Origin: Nitrincola sp048264025
GTDB lineage: Bacteria > Pseudomonadota > Gammaproteobacteria > Pseudomonadales > Balneatricaceae
Length of the DNA stretch: 64,000 bases
Direction: 5' to 3'
Assembly: GCF_048264025.1 (NCBI RefSeq)
Contig: NZ_JBLXDN010000001.1
Span: 186,001 to 250,000, forward strand
The position numbers and the translations under genes were made by a program. A model generated the notes under the pieces. The model saw only the letters and a list, made by a program, of their open reading frames with translations. It made no database searches and had not been told where the DNA came from. Positions 1-8,587 of the stretch are shown here, one piece after another (the first letter of the stretch is position 1; every line of letters begins with the position of its first letter).

Positions 1-1
1 C

Positions 2-865
2 TTCAGTGGTTCTCGGCTTCCACTTAACAAGCTCCTTGGAGCTTTGATTCTGGTTGCAGGGCTTGCGCTATTGATCTACCAACTGGTCGTACTGCTGCAA
101 ACACGTGAGCTGGTCCGTTACGCATTTTATGCCGGGATGGTAGCGGCAGCTTCTACAGCAGCGGGTGCTTTCCTGGCGGTATTCGCCAATCGCATCTCTG
201 AGCGTTTTCTCGACAGTCTAATGGGCTTTGGTGCCGGCGTGATGCTGGCCGCCAGTATTTTCTCACTGATCCTACCTTCCATGGACATAATGGAAGGCCA
301 AAGCAGTAGCGGTCTCATGGCCTCCGGACAGGTTGCTCTGGCCGTGTTGATCGGTGCAGCCATGATGCTGCTTATCGAAAAAATAGTACCCCATGAACAC
401 TTTATCAAGGGCTCAGATGGTATTTCCAGCACGCGTTTACGCCAAAGCTGGTTGTTTGTACTGGCTATTGCTTTGCACAACTTTCCGGAAGGTCTGGCTA
501 TCGGTGCCGCTTACGCAGCCAATGATGGACATGGATTAGCCGTTGGAATTGCGATTCAGGATATGCCGGAAGGTTTTGTAGTTGCCATGGCACTGATCGC
601 TGTGGGTTATACACGACTTTTCTCAATCGCTATCGGTGTACTGACGGGACTTGCAGAACCTGCCATGGCAATCATGGGTGCCACTCTACTGGAGTTCAGT
701 ACACACCTTCTGCCCTGGGGGCTGGCAGGCGCAGCCGGCGCTATGTTGTTTGTCATTAGCCACGAAATTATTCCCGAATCACACCGCAAAGGGCACGAGT
801 TTTACGCAACCAACGGACTCATTCTTGGATTTGTACTGATGCTGATGCTCGACACCGCGCTTTGA
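2..865 (+). CDS. ZIP-family metal transporter, 5' end outside window
   Basis: Inner-membrane importer or exporter of divalent metal such as zinc. The frame is open to the left edge of the window (first full codon at position 2), so the true start lies upstream; an internal TTG at 44 is an unlikely start. The visible part has about seven hydrophobic segments. It carries the two family metal-site motifs: HNFPEG in TM4, and QDMPEG in TM5 where many members have QNIPEG. A late HEIIPES segment is also typical of ZupT/GufA-like ZIP proteins. A hairpin terminator follows at 901-928. The family assignment is firm; the metal specificity is not visible in the sequence. Confidence 0.88.
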   Translation, partial: FSGSRLPLNKLLGALILVAGLALLIYQLVVLLQTRELVRYAFYAGMVAAASTAAGAFLAVFANRISERFLDSLMGFGAGVMLAASIFSLILPSMDIMEGQSSSGLMASGQVALAVLIGAAMMLLIEKIVPHEHFIKGSDGISSTRLRQSWLFVLAIALHNFPEGLAIGAAYAANDGHGLAVGIAIQDMPEGFVVAMALIAVGYTRLFSIAIGVLTGLAEPAMAIMGATLLEFSTHLLPWGLAGAAGAMLFVISHEIIPESHRKGHEFYATNGLILGFVLMLMLDTAL

Positions 866-900
866 CAACAGGTGACCCTAACCTTTGCTTCCGGTAGATT

Positions 901-928
901 AAGGCCTTGATACAGGGCCTTTTGTTTT
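901..928 (+). terminator. Rho-independent terminator after the ZIP gene
   Basis: AAGGCC at 901-906 pairs with GGCCTT at 916-921, with a 9-nt loop, followed by TTGTTTT. It lies 35 bp past the ZIP stop codon and before the ribosome-binding site of the next gene, so it probably separates the two transcripts. Confidence 0.7.
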
Positions 929-946
929 CCAGGGAGTCGTACCACC

Positions 947-1561
947 GTGAAATCAGCCAAGCTTTTTCATCATGCACCTGCTACACAACGCAATAGAGAT
1001 CCTATTCTCAAGGTTTTACAGACTTGTTTACCCGACCCGGCGAGCGTGCTGGAGATTGCTTCAGGTACTGGAGAACACGCAGTGTATTTATCCTCTAATC
1101 TGCCGCAGGTAATTCATTGGCAGCCTACCGATATTGACCCGACAGCAATCAGCAGCATTGAAGCCTGGCGGCAGCGCGACCATCATCCAAAGCTGCGGCC
1201 AGCTCTCCATCTGGATGTGATGGCTACTCCACAGATTATCCCGAGTGAGTACAACACCCTGCTAGCCATCAACATGATCCATATTGCACCCTGGCAAGCC
1301 GCTGAGGGGCTGATGAAATTAGCCCAAAGCCTGCTCTGCAACGAGGGTATCCTCTACCTCTATGGGCCTTTCTGGCAGGATGATGTCAGCCCTGTCGATA
1401 GCAACCTGGCCTTTGATGCATCACTGCGTCAGCGTAATCCACTCTGGGGGATCCGCAATCTGGAAGAGGTCACACACTTGGCTGAGGTGCATGGACTGGC
1501 ACGGCAAGCGGTCATTCCCATGCCAGCCAACAATTTATCGGTGATATTTCGGAAGGAATAA
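947..1561 (+). CDS. DUF938 family SAM-dependent methyltransferase-like protein
   Basis: 204-residue cytoplasmic protein. The N-terminal third has a class I methyltransferase motif I (VLEIASGTGEHA) followed by an acidic motif II region (PTDID), as in the DUF938 family. That family has no well-established substrate. The start is GTG at 947, with AGGGAG at 931-936 at suitable spacing and no better in-frame ATG upstream. It stands alone: a terminator lies before it and azurin converges on it. Full length is usual for the family. Confidence 0.85.
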   Translation: MKSAKLFHHAPATQRNRDPILKVLQTCLPDPASVLEIASGTGEHAVYLSSNLPQVIHWQPTDIDPTAISSIEAWRQRDHHPKLRPALHLDVMATPQIIPSEYNTLLAINMIHIAPWQAAEGLMKLAQSLLCNEGILYLYGPFWQDDVSPVDSNLAFDASLRQRNPLWGIRNLEEVTHLAEVHGLARQAVIPMPANNLSVIFRKE

Positions 1562-1593
1562 GTGAGTACGGCAGCGATACCACTGTACTCACT
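1561..1593. terminator. Inverted repeat between convergent DUF938 and azurin genes
   Basis: AGTGAGTAC at 1561-1569 and GTACTCACT at 1585-1593 form a 9-bp perfect stem with a 15-nt loop, directly after the DUF938 stop and 20 bp before the azurin stop on the other strand. No clear T-run follows, so a bidirectional terminator role is only inferred from position. Confidence 0.4.
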
Positions 1594-1613
1594 AAGCTAG
1601 CGCAAAGCCGTGT

Positions 1614-2054
1614 TTACTCGATGATAAACTTGCCTTTCATCAAGGCAAAATGACCTGGGAAGGAGCAAAAAAAGCTCAAGTCTTTGCCTTTCAAATCGGC
1701 CACTGAAAACTCAACGGAGGTACTCTCGCCTCCGCCGACCAACTCAGTTGCGGCCAAAACACGGTCATCACCAGCTGGCACGTAGTTATTGGCAGGCCCT
1801 GCAGCCATTGCGTCTTTAGCAAGATCGCTCAATTGATCTGTTTCAACTAACACCCAGTTATGCCCCATTGAGGTTTTCGGCAAGCTGCCACTGTGGGTCA
1901 GTGTCAAGGTAACGGTTTCACAGCCCGACGGAACGGTAAGTTCAGCTTCGGAATAACGCATCTGGTCAGTACTGTCGATACTCAATTCACAACTGGACGC
2001 CTGAGCCAGCACAGGCAAGAACAGCATTACAAACGCTAACATCAAGACTCTCAT
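1614..2054 (-). CDS. azu: Azurin, periplasmic blue copper protein
   Basis: 146-residue precursor of a type 1 copper electron carrier that shuttles electrons in the periplasm. A signal peptide covers roughly residues 1-19, ending near AQA-SS. All copper ligands are present: His in MGHNW, then Cys, His and Met in the C-terminal segment CSFPGHFALMKG. The conserved first disulfide cysteine follows the signal cleavage site (ASSCEL). ATG is preceded by AGGAG at a good distance. The mature length of about 127 residues is typical of azurins. It is monocistronic, between a convergent methyltransferase gene and an RND operon on the same strand. Confidence 0.96.
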   Translation of the reverse strand: MRVLMLAFVMLFLPVLAQASSCELSIDSTDQMRYSEAELTVPSGCETVTLTLTHSGSLPKTSMGHNWVLVETDQLSDLAKDAMAAGPANNYVPAGDDRVLAATELVGGGESTSVEFSVADLKGKDLSFFCSFPGHFALMKGKFIIE

Positions 2055-2166
2055 GTATCGTCTCCTGGATAGAGTGGGTTATTTTTGCAAATCGTAATGA
2101 CAATACTTTTTATTTACCTAAAAATCAAATTTCATTAACAGACACCTTGTGAAAGTCTCAAGGAAC

Positions 2167-5100
2167 TCAGTCAATGATTTTCACTTTGAACAACAGTGCA
2201 TAGAGCGCCGGCACAAACAACAAGGTGATCAGTGTACCCACAGCAACACCGCCGATCAGCACGTAGGCCAAAGGCCCCCAGAACAGATCCATAGCCAGCG
2301 GAATAAAAGCCAGAACCGCCGCGAGAGCCGTCAGTATTACCGGACGGGAACGCTGCACGGCTGCCTCAATAACAGCCGCGCCAGCTTGCATACCGGAGTC
2401 AAAGTTATCCTGCACTTGTTGCGCCAGTATCATGGTATTGCGCATCAAGATGCCACTTAAACCGATCAACCCCAACATGGCGGTAAAACCAAAAGGTTGA
2501 TTAAACAACAGCAGTGCAGCCACCGCCCCCACCAATCCCAGTGGGGCCGTTGCGATCACCACAAACGTACCGGTAAATGAGCGCATTTGCAGCATGATGA
2601 AAATCAGCATTAATGCCAGCATTAAGGGCTGCAGTTTTTGAATGGAGAGATTTGCTTTGGCTGACTCCTCGACAGATCCACCTACTTCAATGCGATAACC
2701 CAGTGGTAATTCAGCAACCAGCGGCTGTAATTGCGCCCAGATCGCCTGAGTCACATCAGGAGGCTGAGCACCCTGTACATCAGCATGTACTGCCAGGAAG
2801 GGTTCCCGATTATAGCGTTTAATCACCGGATCTTCATAACGAATGCTTAACTCACCCAACTGACTGAGCGACAACTTGCGACCATCGGCTGTTTTAAGCT
2901 CCAGCTCTTCGGGTAACAGGACACCACCCTCTCGCGCACTGCGAGCGACAACCTGAACACTGCGAACATCCTGACGCACTTCGGTAACACTGAATCCATT
3001 GAGCTGAAAGGTCAGTTGCTGAGCGACATCGGTCGGCGTCAGTCCCATTAACCGCAGACGATCTGGGTCCATGTCTAAATAATAACTGGGTGTACGCTCA
3101 TCCCATTCCAAATGTGGCATCACGGTATTAGGATGTTCGGCCATGAGGTTACGCACCTCGTGAGCGATGGAACGCAAGACTTCAGTGTCAGGACCCAACA
3201 CCCGAAAGCTTACAGGCCAGATCACAGGCGGTCCGAATAGAAGAGGTCTAGCACGCACCCGCGCTTCTGGAAACTCGCCAGCATCCATATGACGATTCAG
3301 TTCCGCTATAATGCGGTCACGTGTTTCAGTATCATGGCCTATGGCAATGATCTTGGCAAAGGCCGGATCAGGTTGCTCAGGGTTAGCTGAAATAAAGAAA
3401 CGTGGCGCACCTGCACCTATGTAAGACGACAGGCTTTTCACTTCCGGCAGGGTTTCAAGTATCGCTTCCAATCGCTGCACCGTGGCTTCTGTCGTACCGA
3501 TTGAACTGCCCTGCGGCAGGTAAACATCGATCAGCACCTCTGGACGGTTAGAACTTGGAAAAAACTGTTTTTGTACTTGGGTTGCCATGCCCATGCCACT
3601 CAGTATCAACAGCGCCAGCGTCGACAGTACGACCGTCTTGCGATAACGTACACAGACTTGCACCAACCCTCGCAAGTACTGGTAAAAACGCGTCTGATAA
3701 ATATCTCCAGAATGATGCTTAGTGTAGGTTGGCAGCAGTTTCACCCCCAAATAAGGCGTAAAGGTCACCGCCACTAGCCAGGAAACCAGCAATGAAAAGG
3801 CCAGTACCCAGAAGATGTTCCCGGTATACTCACCGACACCTGATTGAGCAAAGCCAACCGGGACAAAGCCCGCTACCGTAACCAGCGTACCGAACAGCAT
3901 GGGGGCTGCCGTCACACTCCAGGCATGGCTGGCGGCACGGACCCGCTCCCAACCCTCTTCCATTTTAACAATCATCATTTCGATGGCGATGATGGCATCA
4001 TCTACCAACAGCCCCAGAGCGATAATCAATGCCCCCAGAGTGATGCGATCCAGGTTGATCCCGGCAATTTTCATCAACAGGAAGGTTAAACCTATGGTAA
4101 TCGGTATGGCAATTCCCACCACCAAACCCGCACGAAAACCTATCGCCAATACACTCACTGCCATCACGACCAGCACCGCCACCAGAAATTTGACCTGAAA
4201 CAGATCAACGGCCTGACTGATCGCTTCGGTCTGATTGGTGAGCATATGCATAGACATACCCAGTGGTAATTCTGCCTGTTCGGCTTCAATAAAGTCGGTC
4301 AGGCGCTCACCAAATCCCAGACCATTTTCACCGTCCTGCATCACTACCCCTAGCAATATGGCATCTTCGCCATCAGCCCGAACCAGATAGGAAGGTGGAT
4401 CCTCATAGCCTTTGCGAATATCAGCCAGATCAGACAACTTCAACAGATGATCACCCACACGGATTGGCAAGGCGGCCAGTTGTTCAGGGTCCGACAGGTC
4501 AGCATCCACACGCAAATAAGCGCGTGGCCCATCCAGATCAACAAAGCCAGCGGGCGTCATGCTGTTACTGTCTTCGATCGCGGCAAAAATCTGCTCCGCC
4601 GATAACCCCAGATTATTTAAGCGATTCATGTCGAAGTCTATGTACATCCGTTCGCTGCGCTCACCCAGTATCAGCGCCTTTTGCAGGCCAGGAACACGCT
4701 GCAAACGATCACGAATGGATTCAGCTTCCCGCGTGAGACTGTGCATCGGCATCCCCGGTGCCGTCAGTGAAATCAGCGAGAAATACACGTCTGAAAAGTC
4801 ATCATTGACAATCGGGCCTACGACACCCGCAGGTAAATTTCCCGCTTCATCCAGCATACGTTTGCGCACTTGATAAAACAGGTCTGGTACCTTCTCACTC
4901 GGTGAAAAATCTTTGAACTCTATCTGTAAATCGGCTCGACCCGGACGAATTGTGGTTTCAATTTTATGCAGATATTCCACTTCCTGAATACGCTTTTCCA
5001 AGAGGTCAACAACTTGATCTTGCAACTCGGTCGGTGTAGCGCCTGGCCAGATAGCCGAAACCACCATCACCCGTACAGTGAAGGCTGGATCTTCGGCACG

Positions 5101-5208
5101 CCCTAAAGACGAGAAAGCATAGACACCCGCAACGACCGACAAAAGAATGAAAAACAAAGTCACCGAGCGTTCGCGAACCGCCAAAGCTGACAAATTGGGG
5201 AAATTCAT
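2167..5208 (-). CDS. RND efflux permease, first copy
   Basis: 1013-residue inner-membrane proton-driven pump of the AcrB/MexB-like superfamily. It has one N-terminal transmembrane helix, a large periplasmic loop, a block of helices around residues 330-530, a second periplasmic loop and a C-terminal helix block. The family signature near GALIIALGLLVDDAIIAIE in TM4 includes the acidic proton-relay residues. It is the second gene of a two-gene operon: its ATG overlaps the stop of the adaptor gene by 4 bp, so translation is coupled. No outer-membrane channel gene is adjacent, so it probably borrows a TolC-type channel. The substrate is unknown. Confidence 0.93.
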   Translation of the reverse strand: MNFPNLSALAVRERSVTLFFILLSVVAGVYAFSSLGRAEDPAFTVRVMVVSAIWPGATPTELQDQVVDLLEKRIQEVEYLHKIETTIRPGRADLQIEFKDFSPSEKVPDLFYQVRKRMLDEAGNLPAGVVGPIVNDDFSDVYFSLISLTAPGMPMHSLTREAESIRDRLQRVPGLQKALILGERSERMYIDFDMNRLNNLGLSAEQIFAAIEDSNSMTPAGFVDLDGPRAYLRVDADLSDPEQLAALPIRVGDHLLKLSDLADIRKGYEDPPSYLVRADGEDAILLGVVMQDGENGLGFGERLTDFIEAEQAELPLGMSMHMLTNQTEAISQAVDLFQVKFLVAVLVVMAVSVLAIGFRAGLVVGIAIPITIGLTFLLMKIAGINLDRITLGALIIALGLLVDDAIIAIEMMIVKMEEGWERVRAASHAWSVTAAPMLFGTLVTVAGFVPVGFAQSGVGEYTGNIFWVLAFSLLVSWLVAVTFTPYLGVKLLPTYTKHHSGDIYQTRFYQYLRGLVQVCVRYRKTVVLSTLALLILSGMGMATQVQKQFFPSSNRPEVLIDVYLPQGSSIGTTEATVQRLEAILETLPEVKSLSSYIGAGAPRFFISANPEQPDPAFAKIIAIGHDTETRDRIIAELNRHMDAGEFPEARVRARPLLFGPPVIWPVSFRVLGPDTEVLRSIAHEVRNLMAEHPNTVMPHLEWDERTPSYYLDMDPDRLRLMGLTPTDVAQQLTFQLNGFSVTEVRQDVRSVQVVARSAREGGVLLPEELELKTADGRKLSLSQLGELSIRYEDPVIKRYNREPFLAVHADVQGAQPPDVTQAIWAQLQPLVAELPLGYRIEVGGSVEESAKANLSIQKLQPLMLALMLIFIMLQMRSFTGTFVVIATAPLGLVGAVAALLLFNQPFGFTAMLGLIGLSGILMRNTMILAQQVQDNFDSGMQAGAAVIEAAVQRSRPVILTALAAVLAFIPLAMDLFWGPLAYVLIGGVAVGTLITLLFVPALYALLFKVKIID

Positions 5209-6251
5209 CGTGCCTGCTCCCTGACCTGCATACCTGGTGTCAATAAATGAGTACCCAGAGCAACAATACGACCGCCATCTGCCAGAGGTGCGCGGATACG
5301 GGCATACTCACGGTTTAGTTCCAGCACCTCAACGGATACAGGCTGTACCTGGCCCTCAATCACTTGCCAAACCTGGGGGCCTTGACTGCGCTCATCCAGC
5401 GCACCCAAGGGTACACTGAAGGTTGTATCTTGGATTGGCTGATCAAGCATGACCTGTACCACACTACCCAGACTTAATGCCTCAGCAGACTGCTCGATAC
5501 GATAACGTGCTCGCCAGCTGCGACTTTCAGGGTCAGCAGATGCTTCTACCTCGCGTAGTTCGATGGCTAGCGACTTGCCTGCAATCGACACACTACCCGA
5601 GGCAGGCGCATCTACGCCGTCAGCCAGGTACACCTCGACTTCAAGCGAACTGTCATCAATCAGGGTAGCCAGGGCTTGCCCTATATCCACCACCTGTCCG
5701 GGCTCAGCCACCACAGCGTTCAGTATGCCCGCTTTTTCAGCACGTAATTCGGCATAGTCCAAGGCATTGCGGGCCTGGTCCAACACGGCATTAGTCGCTT
5801 GGTGATTACTGATAGCTTCTCGTAGCGTCAGCTCATAACGCTCCAGTGTTTGACGACTGACAAATTGGCCTTCCACCAACTGTTGCTGTCGACTCAATTC
5901 ACTGCGTGCGATAGCCAAACTAGCTTCAGTTGTTTTCATGTCGGCTTCAGCCACACGAACAGAAGCCAACAAATCACGCGGATCCAGTTGGAATAGCAAT
6001 TGTCCGGCTTCGACCCGTTGTCCCGCATCAACATGTCGCTCCAGAATACGACCCGATACTTGAAAAGCAACGGGTGTTTCATAACGCCCCTTGACCGTGC
6101 CTGAGAGTTTCATAAAAGCCGGAGATGCGTCGGTCACAACCAGCGTTCTGACCCAAGGTGCAGCGGCTTGAGGTTCGTTGGATGAGTCATTATCTGGACT
6201 GCAGCCAAGCATTAAAAGCACAATAAATATAAGGAATAAAGGTCTATGCAT
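5205..6251 (-). CDS. RND periplasmic adaptor lipoprotein, first copy
   Basis: 348-residue membrane-fusion protein linking the RND pump to an outer-membrane channel. A lipoprotein signal ends at the lipobox LMLGC near residue 17. The body has the usual order: beta-barrel/lipoyl half motif, a coiled-coil hairpin (residues about 90-160, rich in Q, E, L and R), then the second lipoyl half with VAEPGQVVDIGQ. It is the first gene of the operon, 5 bp from the TTG alternative and 23 bp from the preferred ATG of the divergent TetR gene, so both promoters must overlap and are probably repressed together. Confidence 0.92.
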   Translation of the reverse strand: MHRPLFLIFIVLLMLGCSPDNDSSNEPQAAAPWVRTLVVTDASPAFMKLSGTVKGRYETPVAFQVSGRILERHVDAGQRVEAGQLLFQLDPRDLLASVRVAEADMKTTEASLAIARSELSRQQQLVEGQFVSRQTLERYELTLREAISNHQATNAVLDQARNALDYAELRAEKAGILNAVVAEPGQVVDIGQALATLIDDSSLEVEVYLADGVDAPASGSVSIAGKSLAIELREVEASADPESRSWRARYRIEQSAEALSLGSVVQVMLDQPIQDTTFSVPLGALDERSQGPQVWQVIEGQVQPVSVEVLELNREYARIRAPLADGGRIVALGTHLLTPGMQVREQAR

Positions 6252-6274
6252 GGTAATTGACTCAAGAATACATT

Positions 6275-6943
6275 ATGATTAATGAACGCTATCGTACACT
6301 AATTAAAATGGATAAAAAAGTGCCTTGTAATACACGATCAGGACGACCTGTCGATCCCAGCAAAGAAGTCGCCATTCTGGATGCCGCCACAGAACTTCTG
6401 TTCACCCAGGGCCCAGCTAAATTTTCGATAGAAGCGGTGGCACGCAATGCAGGCGTTTCAAAAGTAACGGTCTATAACCGTTTTAACGAAAAAAACACAT
6501 TGATCGAAGCCATCATTCATCGCCAGTGCAATACATTACTTCAATACCTGGTTATAGAGCCTGAGCAGGACCAAACACCTCAACAAGCACTGTATGACTT
6601 TGCACAAAACCTGGCACATTTCGTACTCAGCCATGAACATCTTAATTTTCTGCGTTTGCTGGGCAGCCTGCACGAAGTGGATCGGGATCTACTGCACGGC
6701 ATGTACAACAACAGTGTCCAAAACGCCTTAAACACCTTGAGCGGCTGGTTAAAAATACAACAAAAGGCAGGACGTATAGATTGTACTGATACTGAGCATG
6801 CCGCCGAGTTGTTTTTGAGCATGCTTGCAGGGCTGGACATAGTGCGTGCCTTGCATCAACTCCCACCCAGACAACCTGGTGAGGAAATCAACAGGCATGT
6901 TGACGCTGTTGTAAAGCAATGCTGGAGGCTGTGGGAGAAATGA
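6275..6943 (+). CDS. TetR-family regulator, divergent from RND operon
   Basis: DNA-binding repressor. The N-terminal TetR helix-turn-helix reads AVARNAGVSKVTVYNRF around residues 55-75, and the C-terminal half is an all-helical ligand domain. ATG at 6275 is preferred. TTG at 6257 (18 bp upstream) and ATG at 6308 are alternatives; none has a strong ribosome-binding site, so the start is uncertain. Its head-to-head position, with only tens of bases between it and the adaptor gene, strongly suggests that it controls the first RND pump and itself. Confidence 0.88.
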   Translation: MINERYRTLIKMDKKVPCNTRSGRPVDPSKEVAILDAATELLFTQGPAKFSIEAVARNAGVSKVTVYNRFNEKNTLIEAIIHRQCNTLLQYLVIEPEQDQTPQQALYDFAQNLAHFVLSHEHLNFLRLLGSLHEVDRDLLHGMYNNSVQNALNTLSGWLKIQQKAGRIDCTDTEHAAELFLSMLAGLDIVRALHQLPPRQPGEEINRHVDAVVKQCWRLWEK

Positions 6944-6984
6944 AAATGTTACATTCAGTCGATTAGATTACAGTTTTACTGCAT

Positions 6985-7269
6985 TTGCATCTGAAATATA
7001 CATCAAGAATCAGATCTTGGAGTAAAAGGCAAGATGAGCTGGCCCTGCTGTTGATCAGAGCCGCCCGGGCACTGTGTGCACTCACCAGGGGTGATCAGGC
7101 CTGGATCAAACATTTCATGCGCTCACAGAACAAGTTTACTGGCGGAGTCCCTGCTATACAGGTACAAACTGTTCAGGGGCTTATGCGTGTGGCGACCTGT
7201 CTGGATGCGATTAATTCGCCGTCACTTACAAGTCCATACCAATTAAAGAATCAATTCCTTCATCTCTGA
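6985..7269 (+). pseudogene. Remnant of MbcA/ParS/Xre-type antitoxin gene
   Basis: The reading frame contains a segment like the C-terminal toxin-binding domain of the MbcA/ParS/Xre antitoxin family: LLLIRAARALCALTRGDQAW, then IKHFMRSQNKFTGGVPAIQV and a QTVQGLMRVATCLDAI end. The N-terminal helix-turn-helix half is missing, there is no proper start codon with a ribosome-binding site, and the normal C-terminus is replaced by an unrelated tail. The tail runs 44 bp into the oppositely oriented 80-residue gene. No RES-type toxin gene is next to it. It is most likely a dead fragment. Confidence 0.55.
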
Positions 7270-7468
7270 TGGTCGCCTTAACTTCATCCAGTGCGGCTTC
7301 CTCTGTATCGAACTCATCTTCCCAGACTGTCGAAACACCCGATTCATCGACCACTTCAAGAATCCAGCCTCCCGTGTCGCCACGGTAAATATCGACCTGG
7401 ACAGTTTTACCCTCAGCCGTCAGTTCCTGGCTTAAAGCACTCATTTCAACTTCAAAATCATCTTCCAT
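7226..7468 (-). CDS. Small acidic protein of unknown function
   Basis: 80 residues, strongly acidic, no signal peptide or membrane segment. It looks like an alpha/beta small domain (GWILEVVDESG, then a D/E-rich helix). ATG is preceded by GGAGG at a good distance, which supports expression. I do not recognise the family with certainty. Its 3' end overlaps the antitoxin remnant on the other strand by 44 bp. Confidence 0.7.
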   Translation of the reverse strand: MEDDFEVEMSALSQELTAEGKTVQVDIYRGDTGGWILEVVDESGVSTVWEDEFDTEEAALDEVKATIRDEGIDSLIGMDL

Positions 7469-7499
7469 CTACAACCTCCAACGTGGGATTTTCAATTCA

Positions 7500-8111
7500 T
7501 TATGCTTTTACCATAAGGTATGTACCTGCACCAACCATAAAACCGCCAGCGGTCTTTTTAACAACGCCGTGTACTCTGCTCTTAGTCCAGGAAAGAATCC
7601 TGCTGGCGAAATACACATAACCCAGTTTAACACCGCCGACTGCAACGACAGTCAACACAATAATCGTTGCAATGTCTGACGTAGCAATAGTCGTCAGATC
7701 GACAAACGCAGGAAACAAGCTTGCATAGAAAAAAATGGCTTTTACATCACCGAGAGTAATGATAAGACCAGAGAAAAAGCTGGCTGATAGTGTTGAAGCG
7801 GAACGGCCAGCGGAGACCTGTATTCTAGTATTGGACCTCAGCAGGCTGATACCCAGCCAGATTAAATACGCACCCGCCATATACCTCAAGATCAGGAAAA
7901 AACTGCCCATTGTTTCAGCTAATACCGCCATACCCAAAATGGCCAGATATACAAAAACAAGGTCACCAACCAGAATGCCGAATGCCACAACAGCACCGTT
8001 CAGGAATCCGGCTGTCGAAGATCGAGCCACCACCAGGGCTACACTGCTGCTGGGCGCAAGTGCCAACACCAGCATTATGACAAACAGCATAAGCATATCG
8101 ACATAGTTCAT
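7500..8111 (-). CDS. LysE-family exporter
   Basis: 203-residue inner-membrane protein with about six hydrophobic segments, of the LysE/RhtB amino-acid and metabolite exporter superfamily. The N-terminal family motif region reads LALAPSSSVALVVARSS, where many members have PGP in place of PSS. Later segments AYLIWLGISLLRS and GDVKAIFFYASLFPAF are family-typical. The start chosen is ATG at 8111, with AGGAG in front; an upstream GTG would run through the leader with no better site. It lies downstream of the C39-like and methyltransferase genes on the same strand, possibly one transcript. Confidence 0.85.
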   Translation of the reverse strand: MNYVDMLMLFVIMLVLALAPSSSVALVVARSSTAGFLNGAVVAFGILVGDLVFVYLAILGMAVLAETMGSFFLILRYMAGAYLIWLGISLLRSNTRIQVSAGRSASTLSASFFSGLIITLGDVKAIFFYASLFPAFVDLTTIATSDIATIIVLTVVAVGGVKLGYVYFASRILSWTKSRVHGVVKKTAGGFMVGAGTYLMVKA

Positions 8112-8155
8112 GCCAGCTACTCCTGATATCCTCTGCCCAGGTCCGCAGGAGCGGC

Positions 8156-8584
8156 TTAAGGGGTCGGTTGTATATTCTTTATCTCGATGAACCACTTGGG
8201 GTGCATCTCATTGAAATCTGTTCGGATATTGGTTGGCAGATAACTGGCCGAATCCAGTACTAAAGACTGGCCGTCTACACGCTTAAACACAACCCAGTGC
8301 CAGAAATTTTTGCCATTTTCCTGATGGTGTTTTATGGACAGTAACGCTAAATCAGGCAATGCATCCCAGGATACAAACGGAACCTCGTCAGCAGAGGCCT
8401 CGACCCCGGCATGAGACAACAGCGTCCTGACATACTGAGTGTCCGACCACAGCGATTTATCGTCAGCATAGATACCCATAGCATTGGCTGTGCTCTTCAT
8501 TTCTGAGTAGCTTTTGCCCAGTATGTTTGCAACAGATGCAATGCCGCATCCTGTTGTTTCTTGCTGTATGACCGGTTTCAGCAC
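8156..8584 (-). CDS. Standalone C39-like cysteine peptidase domain protein
   Basis: 142 residues resembling the papain-like C39 domain used to cleave double-glycine leaders, here without the ABC transporter. Gln7/Gln8 (oxyanion side), Cys13 in QETTGCGIASVANILG, His96 in HWVVF and Asp111 in VLDSAS give a plausible Cys-His-Asp set. There is no signal peptide, so it would be cytoplasmic. It sits 3 bp downstream of a methyltransferase gene and 44 bp upstream of a LysE-type exporter gene. No precursor peptide was found next to it. It could be an active protease or a structural C39-like domain. Confidence 0.7.
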   Translation of the reverse strand: MLKPVIQQETTGCGIASVANILGKSYSEMKSTANAMGIYADDKSLWSDTQYVRTLLSHAGVEASADEVPFVSWDALPDLALLSIKHHQENGKNFWHWVVFKRVDGQSLVLDSASYLPTNIRTDFNEMHPKWFIEIKNIQPTP

Positions 8585-8587
8585 CGT

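Noticed and set aside
2149..2460. Rightward frame over the end of the first RND permease gene
   Set aside because: His/Gln/Asn-rich antisense shadow without homology-like features.
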